Shown here: piece by piece, positions 28,881 to 40,375 of the stretch | Position numbering within the stretch: the first letter of the stretch is position 1 | How the letters are laid out: every line of letters starts with the position of its first letter | Assembly (NCBI GenBank): GCA_019454835.1 | Contig: JACFNP010000023.1 | Coordinates: 1 to 48,393 of the forward strand | DNA from: Rubellimicrobium sp. | GTDB lineage: Bacteria; Pseudomonadota; Alphaproteobacteria; Rhodobacterales; Rhodobacteraceae | Length of the DNA stretch: 48,393 bases | Reading direction: 5' to 3' | The notes under the pieces: generated by a model | Told to the model about the DNA's origin: nothing | What the model saw: the letters and a program-made list of their open reading frames with translations, nothing else | The model's database searches: none | Translations under genes and position numbers: made by a program

Positions 28881-28969
28881 CGTCATTGCGAGGCGGCGTA
28901 GCCGACGAAGCAACCCCGATGTTGCAGGTGAGCGGTCGGGGTTGCTTCGGCTTCGCCTCGCGGGTGACG
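28881..28969 (+). repeat. palindromic repeat, loop type A, degenerate right end
   Basis: The right terminus is CGCGGGTGACG instead of CGCAATGACG. The outer arm GGCAATCGGGCGAACCGC lies directly to the left (28857-28874). Confidence 0.88.
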
Positions 28970-29014
28970 GGATTATTGGGCGGCGGTGCCATCATGCGAT
29001 AAAAAAATAGGCCC

Positions 29015-29045
29015 TTGACCCTCCCATGATGGGAGGCCCCATATG
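29015..29045 (+). promoter_or_regulatory. CueR-type copper-responsive promoter/operator
   Basis: A -35 box TTGACC is separated from CATATG (-10) by a long 19-bp spacer that contains a perfect palindrome, CTCCCATGATGGGAG (7-bp arms). This is the layout of MerR-family promoters. The regulator gene at 31525 is CueR-like, and the start codon of the copper ATPase is 27 bp downstream. Confidence 0.85.
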
Positions 29046-29071
29046 CGACTCGCAGACGAAAGGGCGCCCCC

Positions 29072-31524
<2,453 letters not shown>

Positions 31525-31528
<4 letters not shown>

Positions 31529-31914
31529 ATATCGGCGAGGCCGCGCGCGAGACCGGCGTTTCGGTGAAGATGATCCGCTATTACGAGGAACGCGGCCTGA
31601 TCCCCGCGCCCGCACGCACGGCGGCGGGCTATCGGGTTTATGGCGCGCGTGACGTGCAGACCCTGCGCTTCGTGCGCCGCGCCCGCGATCTGGGGTTTTC
31701 CATGGCCGAGATCGAGGGCCTGCTGGCGCTGTGGCAGGACCGCGCGCGGGCCAGCGCCGACGTGAAGGCGATCGCGCTGGCCCATGTCGCCGATCTGGAA
31801 CGCCGGATCGAGGAAATGCGCGCCATGGCGGCGACGCTGTCGCATCTGGCGCAACATTGCCACGGCGACGACCGGCCCGACTGCCCGATTCTGGACGACC
31901 TGGCGCAGGAGTGA
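31525..31914 (+). CDS. cueR: CueR-like copper-responsive MerR regulator
   Basis: A 129-residue MerR regulator with an N-terminal winged helix (MNIGEAARETGVSVKMIRYY), a dimerisation coiled coil (~80-108) and a metal loop with C112 and C120, the same positions as in E. coli CueR. S77, which marks monovalent Cu/Ag/Au sensors, is also present. It should untwist the 19-bp-spaced promoter upstream of copA when copper binds. It overlaps copA by 4 bp. A degenerate repeat starts 4 bp after its stop codon. Confidence 0.94.
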
Positions 31915-31917
31915 GGG

Positions 31918-32006
31918 CGTCACCCGCGAGGGGGCGGAGCAATCCATGCGTTAACGCGGGGCGGCCTGCTGGATTGCCGCGTCGGCTTCGGATCCTCGCA
32001 ATGACG
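31918..32006 (+). repeat. palindromic repeat, degenerate loop type B
   Basis: Left end CGTCACCCGCGAGG (as in the copy at 26204), AATCC and GGATT flanking a divergent centre, right end CCTCGCAATGACG. It follows the cueR stop codon by 3 bp. Confidence 0.75.
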
Positions 32007-32016
32007 ATCAACCGCC

Positions 32017-32105
32017 CGTCATTGCGAGGAGGCGAAGCCGACGCGGCAATCCCGAGGGCATTGCGCGAGCGGTCGGGGTTGCTTCGCCTGCGGCTCGCAA
32101 TGACG
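32017..32105 (+). repeat. palindromic repeat, loop type A
   Basis: Complete copy; left arm GGCGAAGCC, loop GAGGGCATTGCGCGAGCGG. The 412-bp gap 31915-32326 holds this pair and an AT-richer leader of dadA. Confidence 0.88.
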
Positions 32106-32215
32106 AGGTGCGTGGTGGCGCGCGTGTGCGCTGGTTCGGGGCGGGGTGAGTCGGTTTTGCAAGGACGATCTTCGATTATGTCGCGTTAATGCGCAATGAA
32201 ACGACGTAATATGAC

Positions 32216-32243
32216 TTGGTGGCGGAAGATAGAGCGATAATAA
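32216..32243 (+). promoter_or_regulatory. possible promoter of dadA
   Basis: TTGGTG, 16 bases, TAATAA, in the only clearly AT-rich patch of this gap, ~85 bp before the start codon. The match is moderate. Confidence 0.35.
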
Positions 32244-32326
32244 CTCCCTCTCGCCGGACAAATAGGCAGAAACTGCACCGTCACCCGTGATACGCTGGGG
32301 CAACGCGCAGGTTACGGGAGGCCGCC

Positions 32327-33625
32327 ATGAAGATCGTCATTCTCGGAGCGGGAGTCATCGGGGTCACGCAGGCCTGGTATCTGGCCGAGGCGGGCCATGA
32401 GGTGACGGTGATCGACCGGCAGGCGGCGCCCGCCATGGAGACCTCGTTTGCCAACGCGGGCGAGATCAGCCCCGGCTATTCCGCCCCCTGGGCGGCGCCC
32501 GGCGTGCCGCTCAAGGCGATGAAATGGGTGTTCCAGCGCCATGCGCCGCTGGTCGTGAACTTCACGCCCGAATGGTCCAAGCTGGTGTGGATGACGCGGA
32601 TGCTGATGAACTGCACCGCGTCGGCCTATGCGGTGAACAAGGCGCGGATGGTGCGGCTGGCGGAATATTCGCGCGACTGCCTGGTGGCGCTGCGCGACCA
32701 GACCGGCATCGAATATGACGGCCGCCAGCAGGGCACGTTGCAGCTTTTCCGCACCGACAAGCAGGTCGAGGGCGCCGCCAAGGACATCGCCGTCCTGCGC
32801 GAGGGCGGAGTGCCCTTCGAGGTGCTCGACCGCGCGGGCTGCATCGCCGCCGAACCGGGGCTTGCCGGGTCCGCCGACCTGATCGCGGGCGGCCTGCGGC
32901 TGCCGCATGACGAGACCGGCGACTGCCACATCTTTACCGGACGGCTGGCCGAAATGGCGGCGGCGCGCGGCGTCACCTTCCGCTGGGGCGTCACCGTGCA
33001 GGCGATCCGCGCCGATGCCGGGCGCATCACCGGGGTCGACACCGACCAAGGGCCGCTCAGCGCCGACGCCTGGGTGCTGGCCATGGGGCCGCATTCGGCG
33101 GCCATGGCGCGGCCGCTGGGCATCCGGCTGCCGATCTATCCGATGAAGGGCTATTCGATCACCCTGCCCGTCGTGGACGAATCGCGCGCGCCGCAATCGA
33201 CCGTCATGGACGAGACCTACAAGGTCGCCATCACCCGGCTGGGCGACCGCATCCGCGTCGGCGGGCTGGCGGAAATCAACGGCTACAACCTCTCGCTCGA
33301 CCCGCGCCGCAAGGAGACGCTGGTGCAGTCGGTCGAGGCGCTGTTCACCGGCGCGGGCGACGAGGCGCGGGCCGAGTTCTGGACCGGCCTGCGCCCGATG
33401 ACCCCGGACGGCACGCCGGTCGTCGGCCGCTCGCCCTATCCGAACCTGTTCCTCAACACCGGGCACGGCACGCTTGGCTGGACCATGGCGGCGGGGTCGG
33501 GGCGGCTTCTGGCCGACATCATCTCGGGCCATGCGCCCGACATCCAGTATGCCGACCTCGGCTATGGCCGCTACCAGAAGGGTAGCCGCCGCGCGCCGGG
33601 CAGGATGGTGCCGGTCGCAGGCTGA
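32327..33625 (+). CDS. dadA: D-amino acid dehydrogenase (FAD-dependent)
   Basis: A 432-residue FAD flavoprotein that oxidatively deaminates D-amino acids (typically D-alanine), passing electrons to the respiratory chain at the inner membrane. The FAD dinucleotide-binding motif GAGVIG lies at 7-12, the family block [23 protein letters not shown] at ~38-60, and the C-terminal [14 protein letters not shown] segment is conserved. Start ATG 32327 follows GGGAGG. No alanine racemase gene is adjacent. The 3' flank holds a GC-rich double hairpin. Confidence 0.93.
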   Translation: MKIVILGAGVIGVTQAWYLAEAGHEVTVIDRQAAPAMETSFANAGEISPGYSAPWAAPGVPLKAMKWVFQRHAPLVVNFTPEWSKLVWMTRMLMNCTASAYAVNKARMVRLAEYSRDCLVALRDQTGIEYDGRQQGTLQLFRTDKQVEGAAKDIAVLREGGVPFEVLDRAGCIAAEPGLAGSADLIAGGLRLPHDETGDCHIFTGRLAEMAAARGVTFRWGVTVQAIRADAGRITGVDTDQGPLSADAWVLAMGPHSAAMARPLGIRLPIYPMKGYSITLPVVDESRAPQSTVMDETYKVAITRLGDRIRVGGLAEINGYNLSLDPRRKETLVQSVEALFTGAGDEARAEFWTGLRPMTPDGTPVVGRSPYPNLFLNTGHGTLGWTMAAGSGRLLADIISGHAPDIQYADLGYGRYQKGSRRAPGRMVPVAG

Positions 33626-33634
33626 CACCCGCGT

Positions 33635-33696
33635 GGGGGGCGCCGCCCCCCGGCCCGTTCCGGGCCTCCCCCCGGAGTATTTGTGCAAGGCTGAAG
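33635..33696 (+). repeat. GC-rich double hairpin of Rhodobacterales intergenic type
   Basis: Two adjacent hairpins (GGGGGGC GCC GCCCCCC, and GGCCCG TTC CGGGCC) are followed by CCCCCCGGAGTATTTGTGCA and AGGCTGAAG. I recall very similar hairpin-plus-AGTATTT units from many Rhodobacteraceae intergenic regions. It probably ends dadA transcription. Confidence 0.6.
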
Positions 33697-33901
33697 GCAG
33701 GGCGCGCGCGCCAGGGCAATCGGGCGAGCTGCGGCTGCGCGGGTCAGTACGGCGGCGCAGCCCGTAAATCCCGTCATTGCGAGGCGAAGCCGAAGCAACC
33801 CCGAACGCTCGCGCTCAACATCGGGGTTGCTTCGTCGGCTTCGCCTCCTCGCAATGACGGAATATGCCGTTCGCCCGATTGCCGTGGCGCGCGCGCCCTG
33901 C
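33697..33901. repeat. composite element: 31-bp outer inverted arms around a core repeat
   Basis: Left arm 33697-33727 and right arm 33871-33901 are inverted copies with a single mismatch; both contain GCGCGCGCGCC next to GGCAATCGGGCGA (or its complement). The core copy at 33772-33859 sits inside, off-centre because 44 bp of other sequence lies on the left. No gene is present in 33626-33987. Confidence 0.8.
33772..33859 (-). repeat. palindromic repeat, loop type A, reverse orientation
   Basis: Complete copy with reversed loop CGAACGCTCGCGCTCAACAT and arms GGCGAAGCC / GGCTTCGCC. Confidence 0.9.
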
Positions 33902-33987
33902 TGACCTGCGCGTGAGCGCGGGCGATCCTGACGGGACAATGCCGCAGCTTCGTGCTAGGCCGCAGCCGACCTTGCCGGAGAGGCCAC

Positions 33988-34743
33988 ATGCTCACGACGC
34001 AGATGTTCATGGACGCCACGCTGATCCCGGCGCTGCTGATCGCGCTGTCGGCGGGAATCCTGTCGTTTCTCAGCCCCTGCGTGCTGCCGGTCGTGCCGCC
34101 CTATCTGGCCTATATGGGCGGCGTCTCGATGGACGAGATGGAATCGGCGGCCTCCAATCGCCGCCGGGTGTTCCTGACGGCGGTGTTCTTCGTGCTGGGC
34201 CTGTCGACGGTGTTCCTGATCCTCGGCATGGCGGCCTCGGCGCTGGGGCGGCTGATCCTGCCGCATCTGGCGACGCTGAACCTGGTCGCGGGCGTGGTGG
34301 TCATGGTGTTCGGCGCGCATTTCGTGGGCGTGTTCCGGCTGGGCTTCATGGACCGCGAGGCGCGGGTCGATGCCGGGGATCGCGGCGGATCGGCGCTGGG
34401 CGCCTTTGTCCTCGGGCTGGCCTTCGCCTTCGGCTGGACACCGTGCCTGGGGCCGATCCTGTCGGCGATCCTGACGCTGGCGGCCAGCGAGGCATCGGTG
34501 TCGCGCGGCGCGGTGATGCTGGCCGCCTATGCGCTGGGGCTGGGGGTGCCGTTCCTGCTGGTCGCGGCCTTCTTCCCGCGCCTCAAGGGCGCCATGGCCT
34601 TCATGAAGCGCAACATGGCGCGGATCGAGCGGATTTCCGGCCTGCTGCTCTGGACCGTGGGGCTGATGATGGTGACCGGCCAGTTCACCGACCTGGCGTT
34701 CTGGATTCTCGAAACCTTCCCGGCGCTGGGCGCGATCGGCTGA
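33988..34743 (+). CDS. ccdA: cytochrome c biogenesis protein CcdA
   Basis: A 251-residue inner-membrane protein with about six transmembrane helices. The two redox-active cysteines sit in the family motifs LSPCVLPVVPPY (~27-38) and GWTPCLGPIL (~150-159). CcdA carries reducing power from thioredoxin to periplasmic thiol proteins used in cytochrome c maturation. ATG 33988 follows GGAGAGG. It lies 63 bp ahead of surf1, so both serve cytochrome assembly and may be cotranscribed. Confidence 0.94.
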   Translation: MLTTQMFMDATLIPALLIALSAGILSFLSPCVLPVVPPYLAYMGGVSMDEMESAASNRRRVFLTAVFFVLGLSTVFLILGMAASALGRLILPHLATLNLVAGVVVMVFGAHFVGVFRLGFMDREARVDAGDRGGSALGAFVLGLAFAFGWTPCLGPILSAILTLAASEASVSRGAVMLAAYALGLGVPFLLVAAFFPRLKGAMAFMKRNMARIERISGLLLWTVGLMMVTGQFTDLAFWILETFPALGAIG

Positions 34744-34806
34744 GGGGCGGGGCCGTTGCATGCGGGGGTTTCCCTTGCGCGCGTCGCGCGTGATAAGCGG
34801 CAGGTG

Positions 34807-35475
34807 ATGCGCCGATCCGTTCCATTTGCCGTGTTTGCCGCGCTGGTGCTGGCGGTGCTGTTGGGTCTCGGCACCTGGCAGGTGCAGCGGCTGCACTGGA
34901 AAGAGGGAGTCCTCGCGCATATCGCGGCCCGGATCGCCGCGCCGCCCGCGCCGCTGCCCGAGTTGCCCGACGAGGCGCGCGACGAATATCTGGCGGTCAC
35001 CGTCCGGGGCGCGCTTGGCGGGCAGGAAATCCCGGTGCTGATAGCCCATCCCGACTACGGGCCGGGCTTTCGCATCGTCGCGCGGCTGGTCTCGGGGGAT
35101 CGCGCGCTGCTGGTCGATCTGGGCTATGTCCGCGAGGACGCCCGCGACATCCCCCGCATGGCCGAGAGCGTCACGATCACCGGCAACCTGCTCTGGCCGG
35201 ACGACGCCGATTCGTGGACCCCGCCGCCCGATGCCGCGACCGGCATGTGGTTCGCGCGCGAGGCGCAGGCCATGGGGCAGGCGCTGGATGCCGAACCCTT
35301 CGTGATCGTCGCGCGCACCGTCGCGCCATCCGTGGGCACGTTGCCGATGCCGGTGGACACCGAAGGCATCCCGAACGACCATCTCGGCTATGCGATCACC
35401 TGGTTCGGGCTTGCCATTGCCTGGGCAATCATGGCCTTCGTGGCTTTGCGGCGGATGCGCCGGAGAAGGGGCTGA
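34807..35475 (+). CDS. SURF1 family cytochrome oxidase assembly protein
   Basis: A 222-residue protein with the SURF1 layout: an N-terminal transmembrane helix followed by the signature LGLGTWQVQRLHWKE (~19-33), a periplasmic domain, and a C-terminal helix with NDHLGYAITWFGLA (~190-203). SURF1 helps insert heme a into subunit I of aa3-type cytochrome c oxidase. ATG 34807 is preferred; GTG 34804 is directly adjacent. The thrC start is one base after its stop codon. The oxidase genes lie outside the window. Confidence 0.92.
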   Translation: MRRSVPFAVFAALVLAVLLGLGTWQVQRLHWKEGVLAHIAARIAAPPAPLPELPDEARDEYLAVTVRGALGGQEIPVLIAHPDYGPGFRIVARLVSGDRALLVDLGYVREDARDIPRMAESVTITGNLLWPDDADSWTPPPDAATGMWFAREAQAMGQALDAEPFVIVARTVAPSVGTLPMPVDTEGIPNDHLGYAITWFGLAIAWAIMAFVALRRMRRRRG

Positions 35476-35476
35476 C

Positions 35477-36865
35477 ATGCGCTACATTTCGACACGGGGG
35501 CAGGCGCCCGCGCTGGATTTCACGCAGGCGATGATGACCGGGCTGGCCCGCGACGGCGGGCTTTACGTCCCCGAGACGGTGCCGCAGATGCGCGGCGGCG
35601 AGATCGCGGCGCTGGCGGGCCTGCCCTACGAGCAGGTCTGCCTGCAGGTGATCCGGCCCTTCGTCGGCGGGGACTTCACCGACGGTGATCTGTCGCGTCT
35701 GATCGGCGCCGCCTATGCGGGCTTCGATCATGTCGCGCGGGCGCCGCTGGTGCAGCTTGCGCCGAACCATTTCCTGCTGGAGCTGTTCCACGGCCGCACG
35801 CTGGCCTTCAAGGATTTCGCCATGAGCCTGCTCGGCCAGCTCATGCAGGCGGCGCTGGAGCGGTCGGGGCGGCGCATCACCATCGTCGGCGCCACCTCGG
35901 GCGACACCGGTTCGGCGGCCATCGACGCCTTCCGGGGGCTGGCCAATGTCGACGTGTTCATCCTGTTCCCGCATGGCCGTGTCTCCGAGGTCCAGCGCCG
36001 CCAGATGACCACACCCGCCGAGGACAACGTCCATGCCCTTGCCGTGGACGGCGATTTCGACACCTGCCAGGCGCGGCTCAAGGACATGTTCAACGACCAC
36101 GCCTTCCGCGACGAGGTCGGGCTGGCGGGCGTCAATTCGATCAACTGGGCGCGGATCGTCGCCCAGATCGTCTATTACTTCACCGCCGCCGTCAGCCTTG
36201 GCGCCCCGCACCGCCGGGTCAGCTTTACCGTGCCGACCGGCAATTTCGGCGACATCTTCGCGGGCCATATCGCGCGGGCCATGGGCCTGCCGGTTGACCG
36301 GCTGGTGATCGCCACCAACCAGAACGACATCCTGCACCGGGTGCTGAGCCACGGCGAATACGCGACCCGCGCGGTGGCGCCCTCGATCTCGCCGTCGATG
36401 GATATTCAGGTGTCCTCCAATTTCGAGCGCATCCTGTTCGAGGCGATGGGCCGCGATTCTGCCGCGCTGGCGCAGCGGATGGAGGGGCTGGTGCAGGGCC
36501 GGGGATTCGTGCTCGATCCCGGCGAGCTGGATTTCCTGCGCACGAAATTCGCCTCGGGTTCGGCCTCCGAGGCCGAGACCATCGCCGCCATCGCCGCCGT
36601 CCACGCCGAGACCGGGCAGCTTGTCTGCCCCCATACCGCCGTCGGCATCCATGTGGCGCGGCAGCGGCTGGGCCATGTGCCGATGGTGACGCTGGCCACC
36701 GCGCATCCGGCCAAGTTCCCCGATGCGGTCGAACGGGCAACCGGCATCCGTCCGCCCCTTCCCCCGCATATGGCGGATCTGTATGAACGGCCGGAACGGG
36801 TGACGCGGGTGGCCAACGACCTCGCGGCCCTCCAGGCCATCGTGAGGGAGCAGCGTCGCGCGTGA
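35477..36865 (+). CDS. thrC: threonine synthase
   Basis: A 462-residue PLP enzyme converting O-phosphohomoserine to threonine. The N-terminus MRYISTRGQAPALDFTQAMM is typical. The PLP lysine lies in TLAFKDFAMSLLGQ, followed by the GATSGDTGSAAIDAF phosphate-binding stretch and VPTGNFGDIFAG. The length matches the long (yeast/proteobacterial) class. It overlaps the next gene by 4 bp (GTGA) and starts one base after surf1, so the four genes form one operon. Confidence 0.97.
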   Translation: MRYISTRGQAPALDFTQAMMTGLARDGGLYVPETVPQMRGGEIAALAGLPYEQVCLQVIRPFVGGDFTDGDLSRLIGAAYAGFDHVARAPLVQLAPNHFLLELFHGRTLAFKDFAMSLLGQLMQAALERSGRRITIVGATSGDTGSAAIDAFRGLANVDVFILFPHGRVSEVQRRQMTTPAEDNVHALAVDGDFDTCQARLKDMFNDHAFRDEVGLAGVNSINWARIVAQIVYYFTAAVSLGAPHRRVSFTVPTGNFGDIFAGHIARAMGLPVDRLVIATNQNDILHRVLSHGEYATRAVAPSISPSMDIQVSSNFERILFEAMGRDSAALAQRMEGLVQGRGFVLDPGELDFLRTKFASGSASEAETIAAIAAVHAETGQLVCPHTAVGIHVARQRLGHVPMVTLATAHPAKFPDAVERATGIRPPLPPHMADLYERPERVTRVANDLAALQAIVREQRRA

Positions 36866-38127
36866 CCATCGAACTTCATACCCTGCCCAACGGCCTGCGG
36901 ATCGCGACCGAACCCATGGACGGCCTGCAATCGGCGGCTGTCGGCATCTGGGTGACGGCGGGCGGGCGCAACGAGACGCGCGAGGAAAACGGCATCGCCC
37001 ATTTCCTCGAACACATGGCGTTCAAGGGCACGACGACCCGCAGCGCCTTGCAGATCGCCGAGGCGATCGAGGACGTGGGCGGCTATATCAACGCCTACAC
37101 CAGCCGCGAGACCACCGCCTATTATGCGCGGGTGCTGAAGGATGACGTGGGCCTTGCGCTCGACATCCTTGCCGACATCCTCATCAACCCGACCTTCGCC
37201 GCCGAGGAGATCGAGGTCGAACGCGGCGTGATCCTCCAGGAAATCGGCCAGGCGCTCGATACGCCCGACGACGTGGTGTTCGACTGGCTGCAGGAGGTGG
37301 CCTACCCGGATCAGGCGCTGGGGCGCACCATCCTCGGGCCTGAGGAACGGGTGTCGCAGTTCGATGCCGCCGACCTGCGGCGGTTCACGGCGACGCATTA
37401 CGGCCCCGGCCAGATGATCCTCTGCGCGACCGGCGCCGTCGATCACGATGACATCTGCCGCCAGGCGGAATCCCTGTTCGGCCATCTGCCCGCGCTGGCA
37501 CATCCGCCCGCGCCCGAACCCGCCCGCTGGCAGGGCGGCGAACGCCATGTCGTCAAGACGCTCGAACAGGTGCATTTCGCGCTGGCGCTGGAAGGGCCGG
37601 ACTACCGCGATCCGCTGATCCATACCGCGCAGGTCTGGGGCGTGGCGATGGGCGGCGGCATGTCCTCGCGGCTGTTCCAGGAAATCCGCGAGAAGCGCGG
37701 GCTTTGCTACACGATCTTCGCGCAGGCCGGGGCCTATGCCGACACCGGCCTGACCACGATCTACGCGGGCACCGGCGCCGACGACATCACCGACCTTGCC
37801 CGGCTGACCATGGCCGAAATCGCCCGGTCCGCTGCGGACATGACCGAGGCCGAGGTGGCGCGGGCGCGGGCGCAGATGAAGGCGGGAATGCTGATGGGGC
37901 TGGAAAGCCCGACCCAGCGCGCCGAACGGCTGGCACGGGCGCTGTCGATCTGGGGCCGGGTGCCGCCCATCGAGGAACTGGTGGCGAAGATCGACGCCGT
38001 GGGCGTGGATGACGTGCGCGCCTTCGGTGCCCGCATGGCCGGGGGCACGGGCATGGCGCTGACCGTCTACGGCCCGACCGACAGCGCGCCGCGTCTGGAC
38101 GAGCTGCGGGAGAGGCTGGTCGCCTGA
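36862..38127 (+). CDS. M16 family zinc metallopeptidase (processing-peptidase-like)
   Basis: A 421-residue pitrilysin-type peptidase with the inverted zinc motif HFLEH (H47, E50, H51) and the third ligand E127, the normal 76-residue spacing. It is a single-chain relative of the mitochondrial processing peptidase beta subunit; C-terminal halves contain the R/Y-type GMSSRLFQEIREKRGLCY segment. The physiological substrate is unknown. It starts with GTG 36862, overlapping thrC, and its stop codon overlaps the next ATG. Confidence 0.94.
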   Translation: MTIELHTLPNGLRIATEPMDGLQSAAVGIWVTAGGRNETREENGIAHFLEHMAFKGTTTRSALQIAEAIEDVGGYINAYTSRETTAYYARVLKDDVGLALDILADILINPTFAAEEIEVERGVILQEIGQALDTPDDVVFDWLQEVAYPDQALGRTILGPEERVSQFDAADLRRFTATHYGPGQMILCATGAVDHDDICRQAESLFGHLPALAHPPAPEPARWQGGERHVVKTLEQVHFALALEGPDYRDPLIHTAQVWGVAMGGGMSSRLFQEIREKRGLCYTIFAQAGAYADTGLTTIYAGTGADDITDLARLTMAEIARSAADMTEAEVARARAQMKAGMLMGLESPTQRAERLARALSIWGRVPPIEELVAKIDAVGVDDVRAFGARMAGGTGMALTVYGPTDSAPRLDELRERLVA

Positions 38128-38711
38128 TGCTGGGGCGCGGGCGCAGGTTTCATGTCGAGACCGAGCGGCTGATCCTGCGTCCGCCCCGGCACGGCGACTG
38201 GCGCCCCTGGGCCGATCTGCGCGCCGACAGCGCGGATTTCCTGCAACCCTGGGAACCCGTCTGGGCCGACGACCATCTGGGCCGCCGCGCCTTCACGAAC
38301 CGCGTCTACTGGGCGCAGCGCGCCATCGCCGCCGGAACGGCGGTGCCGCTGTTCCTGATCCGGCGCGAGGATGACATGCTGGTGGGCGCGATCACGCTGG
38401 ACAACATCCGCCGGGGTCCGGCCCAGACCGCGACGGCGGGCTACTGGACCGGCGCGCCCTTTGCCCGGCAGGGCTACATGCGCGAGGCGTTGACCGCCGT
38501 GGTCGATCATGCCTTTCACGTCATGGACCTCAGCCGGATCGAGGCCGGCTGCCTGCCCGAGAACACGCCCTCGCGGCATCTGCTCGAAAGCTGCGGCTTC
38601 AAGTATGAAGGCGTCGCGCAGGCCTATCTCCAGATCTCCGGGCGCTGGCGCAACCATGTGCTCTATTCCAACCTGCGCGCCGACCGGCGCGGTCGCACCG
38701 GGGTCGGGTAG
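38127..38711 (+). CDS. GNAT acetyltransferase, RimJ type
   Basis: A 194-residue GNAT-fold enzyme of the ribosomal-protein N-acetyltransferase group. The N-terminal [19 protein letters not shown], the acetyl-CoA loop [10 protein letters not shown], the [20 protein letters not shown] stretch and the [12 protein letters not shown] ending are typical of RimJ. It may acetylate the N-terminus of a ribosomal protein. The start ATG overlaps the M16 stop codon (TGATG), so it is the last gene of the surf1-thrC-M16 operon. Confidence 0.9.
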   Translation: MLGRGRRFHVETERLILRPPRHGDWRPWADLRADSADFLQPWEPVWADDHLGRRAFTNRVYWAQRAIAAGTAVPLFLIRREDDMLVGAITLDNIRRGPAQTATAGYWTGAPFARQGYMREALTAVVDHAFHVMDLSRIEAGCLPENTPSRHLLESCGFKYEGVAQAYLQISGRWRNHVLYSNLRADRRGRTGVG

Positions 38712-38827
38712 GGGGCCTGCACCTGTCGTCGCGGGGCACTCGCCGCCGCGTGATGGGGTGCCTGCGCCTGCTTGCGGCCAGCCCGGTCGCGGGGCAAGTT
38801 GCGCGCCGCAACCCGCAGGAGAACACG

Positions 38828-40306
38828 ATGGACGCGAGCGCAGGCAGGCCGGGGCGCGGTCTGATGATCCAGGGGACCGGATCGAATGTCGGCAAGTCGC
38901 TGATCGTCGCGGGCCTGTGCCGGATCGCGCGGCGGCGCGGGATTTCGGTCGCGCCGTTCAAGCCGCAGAACATGTCGAACAATTCCGCCCTGACCCCGGA
39001 CGGCGGCGAGATCAGCCGTGCCCAGAGCCTCCAGGCCCGTGCCGCCGGGGTGGTGCCCTCGGTGCACATGAACCCGGTGCTGCTGAAGCCGCAGTCGGAA
39101 TCCGGGGCGCAGGTGGTCGTGCACGGGCGCCCGCATTCCAGCGTCGCCGCCAGCGATTACGCGGGACTCAGGCCCGCGCTTCTTGCGCCGGTGCTGGACA
39201 GCTACCGCCACCTTGCCGACACCCATGATCTTGTCGTCGTCGAAGGGGCGGGCAGTCCCGCCGAGGTGAACCTGCGCACCAATGATATCGCCAACATGGG
39301 CTTTGCCCGTGCCGCCGACCTGCCGGTGCTGCTGGTGGGCGACATCGACCGGGGCGGGGTGATCGCCCAGATCGTCGGCACCAGGGTGGTGCTGGCACCC
39401 GAGGATGCGGCGCAGGTCGCGGGATTTCTGGTCAACCGCTTCCGGGGCGATCCGGCGCTGTTCGCGGACGGCTACGACCTGATCGGCCAGCGCACCGGCT
39501 GGCGCGGCTTCGGGCTGGTGCCGTGGTTTGAACCGGCGCGCCTGCTGCCGCCCGAGGACGGGCTCGACCTGCGCAGCCTGTCGCGCAGGCGCAGCGGCGA
39601 GGCGCTGACCGTGGCCTGTCTCGGCTTTCCGCGCATCGCCAATTTCGACGACATGGGGCCGCTGGCCGCCGAGGAGGGCGTCAATCTCGTCATGGTCTAC
39701 GGCGGCGATACGATCCCGTCCGAGGCGGCGCTGGTGATCCTGCCCGGCTCGCGCGCGGCGCGTGACGATCTGGCCTTTCTGCGCGCGCAGGGCTGGGACA
39801 TCGACCTTGCCGCGCATGTGCGGCGCGGTGGCCATGTGCTGGGGGTGGGCGCGGGATACCAGATGCTCGGGCAGCGGATCAGCGATCCCGACGGTCTTGA
39901 AGGCACGCCCGGCGAAAGCGCGGGCCTGGGCCTGCTGGACGTGACGACGCTCGTGACCGGCGAAAAACGGCTCGGGGAGGTGCGGGCCGTGCACGAGGAC
40001 AGCGGCATCGCCGTCGAGGGCTATTCGACCCATATGGCCCGCACCGACGGCCCCGATTGCGCGCGGCCCTTCGCGCGCGTGGACGGAAGGCCCGAGGGGG
40101 CGCGCGCGGCCAGCGGCCGGGTCGAGGGCACCTATCTGCACGGGCTGTTTTCCTCGGGCCGGTTCCGCGCCGCCTGCCTGGCCCGGCTTGGCGCCGAATC
40201 CGAAGGGCGCGAACATGACGAGCTGGTCGAGACGACGCTCGATGCGCTGGCCGATCATCTCGAGCGGCATGTCGATGTGGATGGGCTTTTCGCACTCGCG
40301 CGATAA
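38828..40306 (+). CDS. cobQ: cobyric acid synthase with altered glutaminase active site
   Basis: A 492-residue CobQ of normal length. CobQ amidates adenosylcobyrinic acid a,c-diamide at four side chains with ATP and glutamine. The N-terminal synthetase domain looks intact: P-loop [19 protein letters not shown] and the [16 protein letters not shown] block. In the C-terminal class I glutaminase domain the nucleophile region, usually CGGYQMLG, reads VGAGYQMLG; residue 341 is Gly (codon GGC at 39848-39850) where Cys is expected. The His region is also altered (GYSTHMA rather than GYEIHMG). The protein may use free ammonia or be impaired. ATG 38828 follows GGAG. No cobalamin riboswitch is visible upstream. 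Confidence 0.92.
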   Translation: MDASAGRPGRGLMIQGTGSNVGKSLIVAGLCRIARRRGISVAPFKPQNMSNNSALTPDGGEISRAQSLQARAAGVVPSVHMNPVLLKPQSESGAQVVVHGRPHSSVAASDYAGLRPALLAPVLDSYRHLADTHDLVVVEGAGSPAEVNLRTNDIANMGFARAADLPVLLVGDIDRGGVIAQIVGTRVVLAPEDAAQVAGFLVNRFRGDPALFADGYDLIGQRTGWRGFGLVPWFEPARLLPPEDGLDLRSLSRRRSGEALTVACLGFPRIANFDDMGPLAAEEGVNLVMVYGGDTIPSEAALVILPGSRAARDDLAFLRAQGWDIDLAAHVRRGGHVLGVGAGYQMLGQRISDPDGLEGTPGESAGLGLLDVTTLVTGEKRLGEVRAVHEDSGIAVEGYSTHMARTDGPDCARPFARVDGRPEGARAASGRVEGTYLHGLFSSGRFRAACLARLGAESEGREHDELVETTLDALADHLERHVDVDGLFALAR

Positions 40307-40375
40307 CTGTTCGCATTCGTGGTTGTGAGGTCTGCCCCCCGGCGGTATGCGCGGGCAAGAACCGGGGGATTGCCC

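Noticed and set aside
38712..38827. Cobalamin riboswitch upstream of cobQ
   Set aside because: The conserved B12-box pattern and the GAATCCGGTG-like core are not visible in the 116-bp gap.
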